Shown here: piece after piece, positions 33,234 through 41,849 of the stretch
How positions within the stretch are numbered: the stretch's first letter is position 1
Layout of the letters: each line of letters starts with the position of its first letter
DNA from: JAKZVK01 sp965261065
Lineage (GTDB): Bacteria; Acidobacteriota; Terriglobia; Bryobacterales; UBA6623
Direction: 5' to 3'
DNA: 64,000 nucleotides
Assembly: GCA_965261065.1 (NCBI GenBank)
Contig: OZ253444.1
Span: 2,790,001 to 2,854,000, forward strand
Program-made: the position numbers and the translations under genes
Notes under the pieces: generated by a model
The model's input: only the letters and a program-made list of their open reading frames with translations
Database searches by the model: none
Told to the model about the DNA's origin: nothing

Positions 33234-33507
33234 TTGACTGCCCCATCCCGCCATTTCAGTCACAGAACTTTGAAATTTTCATCTCATTCATTCCACACCA
33301 CTTATCGATTTCGGTGGGCCTCCACCCCCACACCTCCGCCGTACCCTGAAGACGAAGAACGCCGCCTGATGTGGCGCAAACTTTAGTTTGCCGAGTCTCG
33401 ATTCTTCGGGACTCAGGACCGCAACCCGGCTCCCGTCCGCGAGCCGACGCCAAGGCCGCCCGTCACACGGCGTTCCAACCTAAACCGAAATCCTAAGGAG
33501 AAGGACT
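33234..33507. other. Intergenic region with interspersed repeat
   Basis: No gene seen. A copy of the TGTGGCG...TTGCCGAG...CGATTC repeat family lies at 33369-33412 (related to 12831-12889). The only translation signal is the AAGGAG of the next gene at 33497-33502. Confidence 0.4.
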
Positions 33508-34401
33508 ATGCCAACACAAGCACAACGGAAGGCGAACCGTCAAAACGCCAAGAAATCAACCGGCCCCCGCACCCCCGAGGGCAAAGCCCGCTCCTCACAA
33601 AACGCACTCAAGCACGGGCTCCTCGCCCGCGACGCCGTCATGGCCGACGAGGACCCCGCCGAATACGACCGGCAACTCCAAATCCTCGAAGAAAACCTCT
33701 TCCCCAAGAACGCCATCGAATTCGAGCTCGTCCTCCAGATCGCCGACTCTCGTTGGCGCCTGCGCCGTATCACCCGCATCGAAGCCGGCCTCACCACCTA
33801 CCAGTACCACGGCACCGACCGTGCCACGCGCGAACGCTACCCCGACACCGTCGTCCCGGGCCGCAACGGCGAGAACCAACTGCTGGGCAAGAGCATGCAG
33901 GACCACACCCAGGCCCTCCACAACCTGGGCCGCTACCGCACCATGACGAGCCGCGACATCACGCGCGCTCTCAGGATGATCCGGCAACTGCGCAAAGACG
34001 AGTTCGAGTGCAAAGAGAATCGCGCGGCGAACGGGGCGATCCACCGTCCGACCCTCACCGACCCGGACCCCTACAACACCCCCGACCCGATGGAGCGCCA
34101 ACCGCCGCGCTACGAGCCACCGGCAGCGGCGGCGCAGACCTCCAACCCGATCGGCTTCCGCGCCGAGTTCGTGCCCAGCTTCCAAGCGACGCTCGGCGGC
34201 GAATCACGAATCACGAATCACGCATCACGAAAATCAAACCACGGGTCACCCAGGAGGGACCGCGGTCACAGACGAACCCAAGGCCCCGTGAAAACAAAGG
34301 GCTTGAGCACCGCCGAAGCCCTCAGGACGAATTACGGAACGAACCGCACCCTCGTCGCGCCCGTTCCGAGCCGCCTGGCAACGGAGGTACTGGGGAGGTA
34401 A
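33508..34401 (+). CDS. Hypothetical protein of the STGPRTPEGKARSSQNALKHG family
   Basis: A 297-residue protein that begins with the strikingly conserved segment RQNAKKSTGPRTPEGKARSSQNALKHGLLA, seen in a multi-copy hypothetical family of Acidobacteria, Planctomycetes and relatives. A helical middle follows (EFELVLQIADSRWRLRRITRIEAGL). The last third is low-complexity and includes a tandem TCACGAATCACGAATCACG-type DNA repeat (34202-34220), so the C-terminus probably arose by repeat invasion. AAGGAGAAGG precedes the ATG. No function is known; the family often lies near repeats and mobile DNA. Confidence 0.7.
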   Translation: MPTQAQRKANRQNAKKSTGPRTPEGKARSSQNALKHGLLARDAVMADEDPAEYDRQLQILEENLFPKNAIEFELVLQIADSRWRLRRITRIEAGLTTYQYHGTDRATRERYPDTVVPGRNGENQLLGKSMQDHTQALHNLGRYRTMTSRDITRALRMIRQLRKDEFECKENRAANGAIHRPTLTDPDPYNTPDPMERQPPRYEPPAAAAQTSNPIGFRAEFVPSFQATLGGESRITNHASRKSNHGSPRRDRGHRRTQGPVKTKGLSTAEALRTNYGTNRTLVAPVPSRLATEVLGR

Positions 34402-34855
34402 TCGCCGCCCAACAGCGCAAAAAACAACGTCGAGGCCAACGACAACATGAGACCCTACACCCCCCGTGCGCCCAAAGTCAGCGCGCCCGATCGCAAGGTA
34501 GCGCGGACGCCCACGTCTGCCGCATCGACACTCATGTCGATGCTCGGGTTTAACTTGGCCAAGCCGCGCAGCGGCGCTTTAATACTAGCCTGGGGCGCGA
34601 GCCCCAGGAAGGAAGGCTGTCAAGCAAAGAAACTCCGGGGCCTGGGACCGGCGTCCGCAGACACCGGTCCCAGGCCCCTAATCTTTACGGGGTTGGGTGC
34701 CAGGTTCCCTGGGTTGGCACCCAGGGCTAGTATTAAAGTGCCGCTGCGCGGCTTCCGGCCGGGAGCACTGGGCCACCCCGACAGGCCGCGGCGTCGTCGT
34801 GATACCTCCTCGCAGCGCGGGGAGCGCTACTGTAAAGGCAGGCGTGCGTTCAGCG
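34402..34855. other. Intergenic region dominated by a nested palindrome
   Basis: No gene seen apart from a short basic frame at about 34447-34560. The region holds the composite palindromic element at 34557-34760. A GGGGAGCG motif upstream of ATG 34856 is too far away to be a ribosome binding site. Confidence 0.4.
34557..34760. repeat. 204-bp nested palindromic element (MITE/BIME-like)
   Basis: The outer arms (34557-34594 and 34721-34760) are inverted copies with core GCGGCGCTTTAATACTAGCC and a few mismatches. Each arm carries its own small hairpin (for example CCTGGGGC/GCCCCAGG at 34589-34608). In the centre is a perfect 15-bp stem, GGGGCCTGGGACCGG (34637-34651) with its complement (34664-34678). 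No reading frame is inside. The structure fits a miniature mobile element or a bacterial interspersed mosaic element. Confidence 0.7.
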
Positions 34856-35608
34856 ATGTTCGAACAGAGCTTCGTCGACGGGGGTGGCGCGCGCATCAAG
34901 CCCTGGACGGTGGCTGCTTCGTTGGTGGGTGTGATAGCGCTGATCCCGCTCGTGTACACGTATAAGATCCCGGTCGACGAGTGGCTGCGGAATGCCGTCC
35001 TGCTCGCACCCCCTCCACCGCCCCCGCCACCCCCGGCGGCCGAGCCAGTGACGGCGCCGGTCGTTCCCGAAGCTCCGAAGCGCTTCGAGGAGGTATTGCA
35101 CGCGCCGACGGCGATTCCCGACGAGGTCGCCATCGTTGACTCCTCGGGTGACCCCGAGGCCATCCGGGCGCCGAATCTGGCGGGGCTTGCCGGCGGTGTC
35201 GCGGGTGGCGTTCCCGGGGGCGTCCCCGGCGGGATACCGGGCAGCAACGGTCTCACCGTCCTGCCGCCGGCGCCGATTCGCGTAGGCGGAACGGTCCAGG
35301 CGGCCAGGATTCTCAACCGAATGATGCCGATCTACCCGCCCGAAGCGTCCGAGGAGGGTATCGGCGGCACCGTGCGGTTGGAAGCAACCATCACGGCGGA
35401 GGGGCGGGTGCACGAGATCAGCGTTCTCGACGGACATCCGCTCTTGATCGAGAGCGCCGTGACGGCCGTCGAACAATGGCGCTACCGCCCCACGCTGCTC
35501 AACGGCGTGCCGGTCGAAGTCATCACCTACGTCGACATCGTCTTCAAGCCGCGGCCGCCCGAAGAAAAAGACAAGAAGAAGGGCCGCAAAGGGAAGAAGA
35601 ACCGCTAG
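34856..35608 (+). CDS. tonB: TonB-family energy transducer
   Basis: A 250-residue inner-membrane/periplasmic protein. It has a short cytoplasmic start, one helix (PWTVAASLVGVIALIPLVY) and a run of nine prolines in LLAPPPPPPPPPAAEP. A Gly/Val-rich linker (GGVAGGVPGGVPGGIPG) is followed by a C-terminal TonB domain (MMPIYPPEASEEGIGGTVRLEATITAEGRV, WRYRPTLLNGVPVEVITYVDIVF). It would transmit proton-motive force to TonB-dependent receptors such as the Oar-like protein at 14.3 kb. ATG 34856 is chosen because the upstream frame is repeat sequence. ExbB/ExbD are not adjacent. Confidence 0.87.
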   Translation: MFEQSFVDGGGARIKPWTVAASLVGVIALIPLVYTYKIPVDEWLRNAVLLAPPPPPPPPPAAEPVTAPVVPEAPKRFEEVLHAPTAIPDEVAIVDSSGDPEAIRAPNLAGLAGGVAGGVPGGVPGGIPGSNGLTVLPPAPIRVGGTVQAARILNRMMPIYPPEASEEGIGGTVRLEATITAEGRVHEISVLDGHPLLIESAVTAVEQWRYRPTLLNGVPVEVITYVDIVFKPRPPEEKDKKKGRKGKKNR

Positions 35609-35657
35609 CGCATGGGGTGTTCCTGGCCGCGAGCGCCGGCCAAGCCCGCATACATGT

Positions 35658-35666
35658 GGATGCGCT
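35658..35666. repeat. Left 9-bp target duplication of the IS4-type element
   Basis: GGATGCGCT is repeated exactly at 36978-36986, directly outside the inverted repeats of the element. Confidence 0.85.
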
Positions 35667-36977
35667 CACTACTGTCCCAACGTCGATTCGTAGAGACTCT
35701 GTAAGTCACGATTTCACAGCGTGATAGGGTTGATTTCGAGGCAAATCGATTTGAACGCCATCGGCGGCCTGCCTGGCTGTACGATGCTGGTCATGCATGT
35801 CGGACGGACCGTTTTCTCGCAGCTGATGGATTTGTTCCCCTTGGTTGAGTTCCGCCGTTGCGTCGAGCGCTACCGGGGAAATCACAAGATCCAGCACTTT
35901 TCTTGTCTCGACCAGTTCCTGTGTCTCGCTTTCGCCCAACTCACCTCGCGCGAGAGTCTGCGCGATATCGAAGTTTGTCTCCGCGCCGTACAACCACGGC
36001 TCTACCATATGGGCTTTCGCGGCAACATCTCCCGCAATACGCTGGCGAATGCCAACTTGAAACGCGACTGGCGCATCTACGCCGATGTCGCTCAGGTCCT
36101 CATCCGCCAAGCCCGGCAACTCTACTCCCACGAAGATCTGGGGCTGGAATTGGAGCAGACAGCCTACGCCCTGGACTCCACCACCATCGATCTGTGCTTG
36201 TCCTTGTTTCCGTGGGCTCCCTTCCAACGCACGAAAGCAGCCGTGAAGGTCCATACCCTGTTGGACTTGCGCGGCAGTATTCCCAGCTTTATTCGCGTGA
36301 CGTCGGCGCACGTGAGCGATGTCAGCGTGTTGGATGATCTCGTGCTGGAGCCGGGGGCCTGCTATGTCATGGACCGCGGGTACATTCATTTTGCCCGCCT
36401 CTATCGATTCACGCTGGCGGCCACTTTCTTCGTCGTGCGGGCTCGAAAAAACATGCAGTACCGCCGCCGCTACTCCCATCGCGTGGACAAAACGACGGGC
36501 CTGCGCTCGGATCAGACGATCGTACTCACCGGCCAGGATTCGGCCCGCGACTATCCCGCCCCCGCTCGGCTGATCCGCTATTGGGATGAGCCGCAGAACC
36601 TTCGCCTGCGTTTCCTGACGAACAATTTTCTGTTGCCTGCGCTCACGATTGCGCAACTCTACAAGCGTCGCTGGGATGTGGAATTATTCTTCAAGTGGAT
36701 CAAACAACACCTCCGCATCAAGAAGTTCTACGGCACGTCGGCGAACGCGGTGAAGACGCAGATCTGGGTCGGGGTGATCGTCTATCTGATGGTGGCGATT
36801 CTCAAAAAACAGCTCGGCATCGAGGCCAGTCTCTCCCGAATTCTACAGATTCTCAGCGTCACCGTTTTCGAGAAAAAACGCCAATTTTACAGGTGTTGGA
36901 GGGCCTCGATTCCCAACTTCCACCACTCCATCCCTCCAACCAACTGACTCTATTCGACTTATGATGGGACAGTAGTG
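35667..36977. mobile_element. IS4-family insertion sequence, 1311 bp
   Basis: The terminal inverted repeats begin CACTACTGTCCCA (35667-35679) and end TGGGACAGTAGTG (36965-36977). A perfect 9-bp duplication borders the element. Removing the element and one copy of the duplication restores a plain spacer downstream of tonB. An intact transposase and perfect duplication point to recent activity. Confidence 0.88.
35784..36947 (+). CDS. IS4-family transposase
   Basis: A 387-residue DDE transposase. It opens with the DUF4372-like segment FSQLMDLFPLVEFRRCVERYRGNHK. The core Asp is in ALDSTTIDLCLSLFPWA, the second in YVMDRGYIHF, and the YREK-type box is LYKRRWDVELFFKWIKQHLRIKKFYG with the catalytic Glu. 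This is the pattern of the ISPepr1-like IS4 group. ATG 35784 is used; a GTG at 35721 is an in-frame alternative inside the left end. Confidence 0.92.
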   Translation: MLVMHVGRTVFSQLMDLFPLVEFRRCVERYRGNHKIQHFSCLDQFLCLAFAQLTSRESLRDIEVCLRAVQPRLYHMGFRGNISRNTLANANLKRDWRIYADVAQVLIRQARQLYSHEDLGLELEQTAYALDSTTIDLCLSLFPWAPFQRTKAAVKVHTLLDLRGSIPSFIRVTSAHVSDVSVLDDLVLEPGACYVMDRGYIHFARLYRFTLAATFFVVRARKNMQYRRRYSHRVDKTTGLRSDQTIVLTGQDSARDYPAPARLIRYWDEPQNLRLRFLTNNFLLPALTIAQLYKRRWDVELFFKWIKQHLRIKKFYGTSANAVKTQIWVGVIVYLMVAILKKQLGIEASLSRILQILSVTVFEKKRQFYRCWRASIPNFHHSIPPTN

Positions 36978-36986
36978 GGATGCGCT
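36978..36986. repeat. Right 9-bp target duplication of the IS4-type element
   Basis: Exact GGATGCGCT copy of 35658-35666. Confidence 0.85.
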
Positions 36987-37024
36987 TGATCCAACCGGTC
37001 ATGACGTTCCGAGCCGAATCACAT

Positions 37025-40000
37025 CTACAGACCCGCCCTCAGATAGCCAATCACGTCCGCCAACTCCTGCCGGCTCAATGCCTCCTCCAACCCCTCGGGC
37101 ATCAACGAAACATTCGACGCGCGAATCTCCTCAACGTCCTTCCGCAGCAGCGTCGTATCTTCCGTTTCGCCACGGATCGTCACCGTCGCCGACGTCTCCC
37201 CAATCAACAGACCGTCGTAGAGGCGTCCGTCGTTCGTCGTGATCAAGTAGTTGGCGAAGCGCCCCTCGATCGCGGCGCTGGGGTCAAGGATACTTGCGAG
37301 CAAGGCCTCGCGGCTCTGGTTGTTCACGCCGGAGAGATCCGGACCAATGCGCCCGCGCTCGGCCGTCCGCAGATGGCACTTGGCGCACTCGCGCTCGAAG
37401 GATTCCTTGCCGGGCTCGGCGTTCGCCTCCATGGCCAGCACGTCCTCGTACGCGGCAACCACGGCCGCGCGGTCGCCCGTGACCGTGTCAAACAGCTTCC
37501 CGGCACGCTGCTGTACGGCCTCATCGGGATACTGTGCCAGCCGGATGCGCGTAATCGCATCGATCGCGAACGGCTCGATGACGCCGCTCTCGATCGCATC
37601 GAGCAGCGCGCCCACCCTGGCTCGATGACGCAACAGCGCATCAACAACCTGGCGGCGGGTCTCCGGCACATATCCCTTCCAGCCTGCCAGCAGCAACGCG
37701 GCGGCCGAGGCGTCGTCAAACGAAGCGGCGGTTTGCGCTGCCGCCTGCTGCACGGCTTGCGGCAACGGCGTCGTCAGGATCTCCCGCAGCAACGGAGCCG
37801 CCGCGTCGAACCTCGAGCCCCGCAGCAGGCGAACCGCCGCCACGCGCTTCTCGATGGGCGCAGCGGAATCCGCGGCCTCCCCGCGCGCCCGCGCCAGCAG
37901 CGCCGGCAGCTCGAAGTATTGCGCCACCTCGCCGCCGGCGGCTTGCACTCGCTCGTCGGCATCATCGACCATCGCGCGGACGTGCCGTTCGATCGATGGG
38001 TCCTGCCTTTCGAAGCGGCCTTCGAGCTTCAGTCCCGCCGCCAGCCCGGTCAGCCCGGCGCTACGCCAGGCCGGGTCGGCGAATCGGAGGTCGGCTGCCA
38101 GCAGAGCCACAGTGCGGGTCACCTCGGCGGCATTCCGCCGCGCGCCAACGACGCGGCTCAGATCGCTCACGAGCCGTTGCTTGCCTTCGGAGGGCGTCTC
38201 GAAAAACTGCTTGTCGAGGCGGCTGAGCAGGGGAAACGCCGCCACCGCCGGAGCACTCGTTGCGGCCAAGCGAAACCACGGGCTCTCGGCATGACGTGCG
38301 ACGATTTTCGTCAGCGCGCGGAACGCCCGAGCGTCGTCGGGCAGGTTGCCCAGGCTAAGCGCAACTTGAAACTGCACCTTCGGCGAAGAGTCGTCAGCCA
38401 GAGCCACGACGGCAGCGGTCAGTTGCGTGACGAAACGCTCGGAAAGGCGGACGGCATTCTCGCGCACCCCCGGGTGTGGATCCTCGAGCGCCGACGATAC
38501 CAGACCCGTCTCGAGCGCCGACAAGCCTTCGAGCGTCCACAGCGCGTGCAGCCGCGCCTGCGGCGTGGGCCGCTCACGAACCAGCTTCTGGAGTTCCGGG
38601 ACAGCGGCGGGATCTTCGCGGTCGACCAGCAGCCGCTGCGCCGTCCGCCGATGCCAGGCATTCGGGTGGGACAGCATGCGGACGAGCGCCTCTGTCCCTA
38701 ACCCGCCGAGGTTCACCTGTAAGCCGCCGTCCCGGCGCGGGTTCTCGGGCACGATGCGATAGATGCGGCCGCGGTCGTCGCCGTTGAAAAAGTCCATCCG
38801 TAAACGCTGCTGCACCGCGTCGGGGACGAAGTTCGAGTGTTCGATGTACTGGCGATAGTAGTCGACGACGTAGAGGTTGCCGTCGGGAGCGTTCTTGAAG
38901 TTCACCGGTCGGAACCAGTTGTCGGTCGAGGCCAGAAACTCGCTGTCCTTGGGCTCACGCGACGCGGAGAAGGTCGCGCCGTTCGGCGTCAGAACATCGC
39001 GATGAACCAGATTGCCGTTGTTGTCGCTGACGAAGACGTTACCGACAAACTCAGGCGGGAATGCATCCCCCAGATAGACCGTCGCGCCGCTCGATGCTGT
39101 GAAGTGGCCTTCGAGCTGCTCGACGCGTCCGGGCTGTGTCTCGCTGTAGCGCTTGCTGCGTACCTGCGTCCGGTCGACGCGCCATTGCTGCGGCGGGGTC
39201 AAGGGAAAGATGCGCGTGCCGTGGTCGGAGATTTCCTGCTGGCGCATGGTCGCGTTGACGAACGGATTGCGCGCCAAGTAGCGATACGGAATCACGGCGT
39301 GCCGCAAGTGCTGCGTGTTCTCTGAGAGGAATCGGTTGCCCCACTCGTCGAACGAAACGCCGAACTGCGTGTTCCCGGTCTCGGGTTCGAACAAGCCGCG
39401 GCCGGGATGAAAACGGAAGTCGAGTCCGCGCACGAAGACCGGCGGCTGGCCGGGGTGATCGGGCGAGGTGATCTCGCCCGGCTGGCCTCGATTGGCGACG
39501 TAGATCCAGTTGTCGAGGCCGAGCCGGAGGTTGTTGATCTGCCGCTGTGGAAACAGCGTCGTAAACCCCGCGTGGACCACTTTGCGCTCGTCGGCCACAT
39601 GGTCGCCGTCGGTGTCGCGGAAGAACAGGATCTCGGGCGGGACCGTGGCGAGGATGCCATCCTTCCACGGCAGCACGCTCGAGACCTGGTGCAGCCCGTC
39701 GGCGAAGACGGTGTGCCGGTCGATGACGCCGTCGCCGTCGCGGTCTTCGAGAAACTTGATGCGGCAGCGCGGTTGATCGCCCTTGACGTTGGGGTAGTCG
39801 AGCAGTTCGGCGATCCAGACGCCGCCGTTCTCGTCGAACGCCAGGTCGACGGGATCGACCACGTGAGGCTCGGCGGCGAACAGCTCTACTCGAAAGCCGT
39901 CGACGATTTGCAAGGTCGCGAGGCTCTCTTCGGGCGACAGCGGTTCCGTGTCACCGACGTCAGCCGGATGACGGCAGGCGGGGATGATGGCGAGGACGGA

Positions 40001-40054
40001 ACAAACGGCGGCGATTCCGAGGAACTGTGCGGGTGTTCGAACAGCGAGGAGCAA
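37025..40054 (-). CDS. PVC-type haem-binding membrane-associated dehydrogenase
   Basis: A 1009-residue exported protein with a lipobox-like signal (SVLAIIPAC). Residues about 45-440 form a propeller typical of putative membrane-bound dehydrogenases (GFRVELFAAEPHVVDPVDLAFDENGGVWIAE, EDRDGDGVIDRHTVFADGL, NLYVVDYYRQYIEH). About residues 460-850 are HEAT-like helical repeats. The C-terminus is a c-type cytochrome with haem motif CAKCH (FERECAKCHLRTAERGRIGPDLSGV) and an associated beta domain. This three-part layout is widespread in Planctomycetes, Verrucomicrobia and Acidobacteria; substrates are probably sugars or alcohols but unproven. It is convergent with the IS4 element. Confidence 0.88.
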   Translation of the reverse strand: MLLAVRTPAQFLGIAAVCSVLAIIPACRHPADVGDTEPLSPEESLATLQIVDGFRVELFAAEPHVVDPVDLAFDENGGVWIAELLDYPNVKGDQPRCRIKFLEDRDGDGVIDRHTVFADGLHQVSSVLPWKDGILATVPPEILFFRDTDGDHVADERKVVHAGFTTLFPQRQINNLRLGLDNWIYVANRGQPGEITSPDHPGQPPVFVRGLDFRFHPGRGLFEPETGNTQFGVSFDEWGNRFLSENTQHLRHAVIPYRYLARNPFVNATMRQQEISDHGTRIFPLTPPQQWRVDRTQVRSKRYSETQPGRVEQLEGHFTASSGATVYLGDAFPPEFVGNVFVSDNNGNLVHRDVLTPNGATFSASREPKDSEFLASTDNWFRPVNFKNAPDGNLYVVDYYRQYIEHSNFVPDAVQQRLRMDFFNGDDRGRIYRIVPENPRRDGGLQVNLGGLGTEALVRMLSHPNAWHRRTAQRLLVDREDPAAVPELQKLVRERPTPQARLHALWTLEGLSALETGLVSSALEDPHPGVRENAVRLSERFVTQLTAAVVALADDSSPKVQFQVALSLGNLPDDARAFRALTKIVARHAESPWFRLAATSAPAVAAFPLLSRLDKQFFETPSEGKQRLVSDLSRVVGARRNAAEVTRTVALLAADLRFADPAWRSAGLTGLAAGLKLEGRFERQDPSIERHVRAMVDDADERVQAAGGEVAQYFELPALLARARGEAADSAAPIEKRVAAVRLLRGSRFDAAAPLLREILTTPLPQAVQQAAAQTAASFDDASAAALLLAGWKGYVPETRRQVVDALLRHRARVGALLDAIESGVIEPFAIDAITRIRLAQYPDEAVQQRAGKLFDTVTGDRAAVVAAYEDVLAMEANAEPGKESFERECAKCHLRTAERGRIGPDLSGVNNQSREALLASILDPSAAIEGRFANYLITTNDGRLYDGLLIGETSATVTIRGETEDTTLLRKDVEEIRASNVSLMPEGLEEALSRQELADVIGYLRAGL

Positions 40055-40129
40055 TGCGGAGCCATTGTAGCGGATCGCAGGCTGGGGATTTGGTTCGGGG
40101 TGGGGGTTTCGGAGGGCGTCCGAGCACCG

Positions 40130-40171
40130 GCGCGGGCTTGCGCCCGCGCGCCCGCGGATTTACATCCGCGG
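40130..40171. repeat. Double hairpin repeat upstream of the dehydrogenase
   Basis: Two adjacent perfect stems lie in the divergent spacer: GCGCGGGC-TTGC-GCCCGCGC (40130-40149) and CCGCGGAT-TTAC-ATCCGCGG (40152-40171). The second resembles the GATCCGCGG-type repeats elsewhere in the window. Confidence 0.6.
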
Positions 40172-40241
40172 CTCCGAAACGTTGGATGGCACGATTGCGG
40201 CGGGACGAGGTTCTCGCCAAACCCTATGTTAGACTCGACCG

Positions 40242-41417
40242 TTGCTCACCTATCTCTTCTGGTTCTTCATCGTGCCCGCGACGCTGGCCGCGCTCGTCTC
40301 TAACCGCGCGGGCAGGAACTACGTCGAGTACGTCGAAGCCGCGTTGAACGAGCCGGTTGGTGAATACGCGCCGCCGGTCACCCTGATCGTCCCGGTCAAA
40401 GGTTTGGATCACGATCTGGCCGGGAACCTGCAATCGCTCGCCGTACAGGACTACCCGGATTACGAGCTAATCGTCGTCACCCGCGGCCCTTCGGATGAAG
40501 CGCTGCGCGTCGCTCGCTCGGTACTCCACGAGAGGGTGCGCGTGGTGGTGGCCGGAGAGCCTCCCGACGGCACCGGCGAGAAAGTCCACAACCTGCTCGA
40601 GGCCGTGCGTCAGGCCCGTTCGGCCAGCGAGGTGTTTGCGTTCGCCGATTCCGACGGGCGGGTGAGCCGGAGCTGGCTACGGAACCTCGTGGCGCCGCTG
40701 GAGGACGAATCGCTAGGGGCCACGACGGGCTTTCGGTGGTACCTGCCTGAGGACGGCGGCTTCTGGCCCTTGCTGCGCAGCGCTTGGGATTCGACCATCG
40801 CAGGCAACCTGCGCGCGGACGACAAGAACTTCGCCTGGGGCGGCGGTATGGCTCTGAGGAGGAGTACGTTCGAACAAGCGAGCGTCGCCGAGTTCTGGCG
40901 GGGCGCGGTCAGCGATGACTACCGGTTGACCGCCGCGATGAACGCTGCCCAACGGGGCATTCGCTTCGTGCCTGGAGCCATGGTGGCGACTACCGGCAGT
41001 TGTACGGGCGCGGAATTTCTTCGCTGGGCCGCGCGGCAGCTCGTCATCACGCGCGTTTATCGCGGCAAGCTTTGGTGGGCGGGCTTCGTCGCTCACATTG
41101 TTTACTGCGGCGCGATGGTGGTGAGCCTTCTCGTCTTGCTGACGGGCAACCCACTCGGCCTCGGCGGCTTGGTGGTCACGCTGGTTCCCGGTATGGCGAA
41201 GGGCGCGATCAGAGGTCACGCAGGACGGATGATGTTTCCCCACCACGGCGGCTGGTTCGATCAGTACGGATGGGCCTACTTCTGGATGACGCCGATCGCG
41301 ACGTGGGTTTGGCTTTACACGTTCCTGCGATCGGCGATGACGCGCAGGATCGAATGGCGGGGGAACGTGTACGAGCTGGTTAGCGCTAACGAGACTCGGT
41401 GTATTTCAAGTAAGTAG
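40242..41417 (+). CDS. Family 2 glycosyltransferase (HpnI/ceramide glucosyltransferase-like)
   Basis: A 391-residue membrane-attached glycosyltransferase. It has an N-terminal helix (YLFWFFIVPATLAALV), then a GT-A domain: VTLIVPVKGLDHDLAGNLQSLAVQDYPDYELIVV, the metal-binding FADSDGRVS, FAWGGGMALRR, AVSDDYRLTAAM and a Q(L)VITRVYRGKLW acceptor motif (Q/RXXRW-like). C-terminal helices follow. The closest recognisable relatives act on hopanoid or lipid acceptors. Start is TTG 40242: no ATG or GTG lies in frame before the helix. It probably makes a glycolipid at the inner membrane. Confidence 0.75.
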   Translation: MLTYLFWFFIVPATLAALVSNRAGRNYVEYVEAALNEPVGEYAPPVTLIVPVKGLDHDLAGNLQSLAVQDYPDYELIVVTRGPSDEALRVARSVLHERVRVVVAGEPPDGTGEKVHNLLEAVRQARSASEVFAFADSDGRVSRSWLRNLVAPLEDESLGATTGFRWYLPEDGGFWPLLRSAWDSTIAGNLRADDKNFAWGGGMALRRSTFEQASVAEFWRGAVSDDYRLTAAMNAAQRGIRFVPGAMVATTGSCTGAEFLRWAARQLVITRVYRGKLWWAGFVAHIVYCGAMVVSLLVLLTGNPLGLGGLVVTLVPGMAKGAIRGHAGRMMFPHHGGWFDQYGWAYFWMTPIATWVWLYTFLRSAMTRRIEWRGNVYELVSANETRCISSK

Positions 41418-41418
41418 T

Positions 41419-41667
41419 TCAAGGACGTTCGCCCCGGAAGGCCGCTGCGATTTCCTCAGGAAGAGGGGCGTAGAAATCTTCGCTAATCCAGATCTTCCCT
41501 TTCAACCGTCCAGGCCGTCGAGGGTTCCGGTGGGTCTTAAGCGGGGCCAGCCGTGCCACGGGCTTTCCCGCCCTTGCGATGACGATCTCCTCGCCGCCCT
41601 GCACGTCGTCGATCAACCGCGAAAGGTGGGTTTTCGCCTCGTGCATGTTTACAATTTTGCGCGACAT
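41419..41667 (-). CDS. Phd/YefM-type antitoxin, orphan
   Basis: An 82-residue protein with the typical N-terminal DNA-binding/dimer fold (VNMHEAKTHLSRLIDDVQGGEEIVIARAGKPVARLAPL) and a C-terminal toxin-neutralising tail (WISEDFYAPLPEEIAAAF). Such antitoxins are normally followed by a VapC-type PIN toxin, and this tail matches the VapB partners. Here the gene ends one base from the convergent glycosyltransferase stop codon, and no PIN gene is present, so the toxin has been lost or is elsewhere. Confidence 0.85.
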   Translation of the reverse strand: MSRKIVNMHEAKTHLSRLIDDVQGGEEIVIARAGKPVARLAPLKTHRNPRRPGRLKGKIWISEDFYAPLPEEIAAAFRGERP

Positions 41668-41849
41668 GGCTTAGCCTGAGTGCGTTCCAGAGGCCTTCGA
41701 AGTGCGTGAGGGGCCGTGCCGGATCGCTCCCTTACGGTCACGGCTCGGTTGCTTTCGCCTCGCCTCGTGGCGAGAAATGCGGGCTCGTCTTAAGTCTGCC
41801 GCGCGGGAAGCCGGGAGTCAAGATCGCTGTATACTGCCTTTTCAGTAAG

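Noticed and set aside
32685..33263. Repetitive minus-strand frame opposite the leucine-rich repeats
   Set aside because: Its apparent repeats (SFSKTERSETGVPL) are simply the antisense translation of the tandem 66-bp units.
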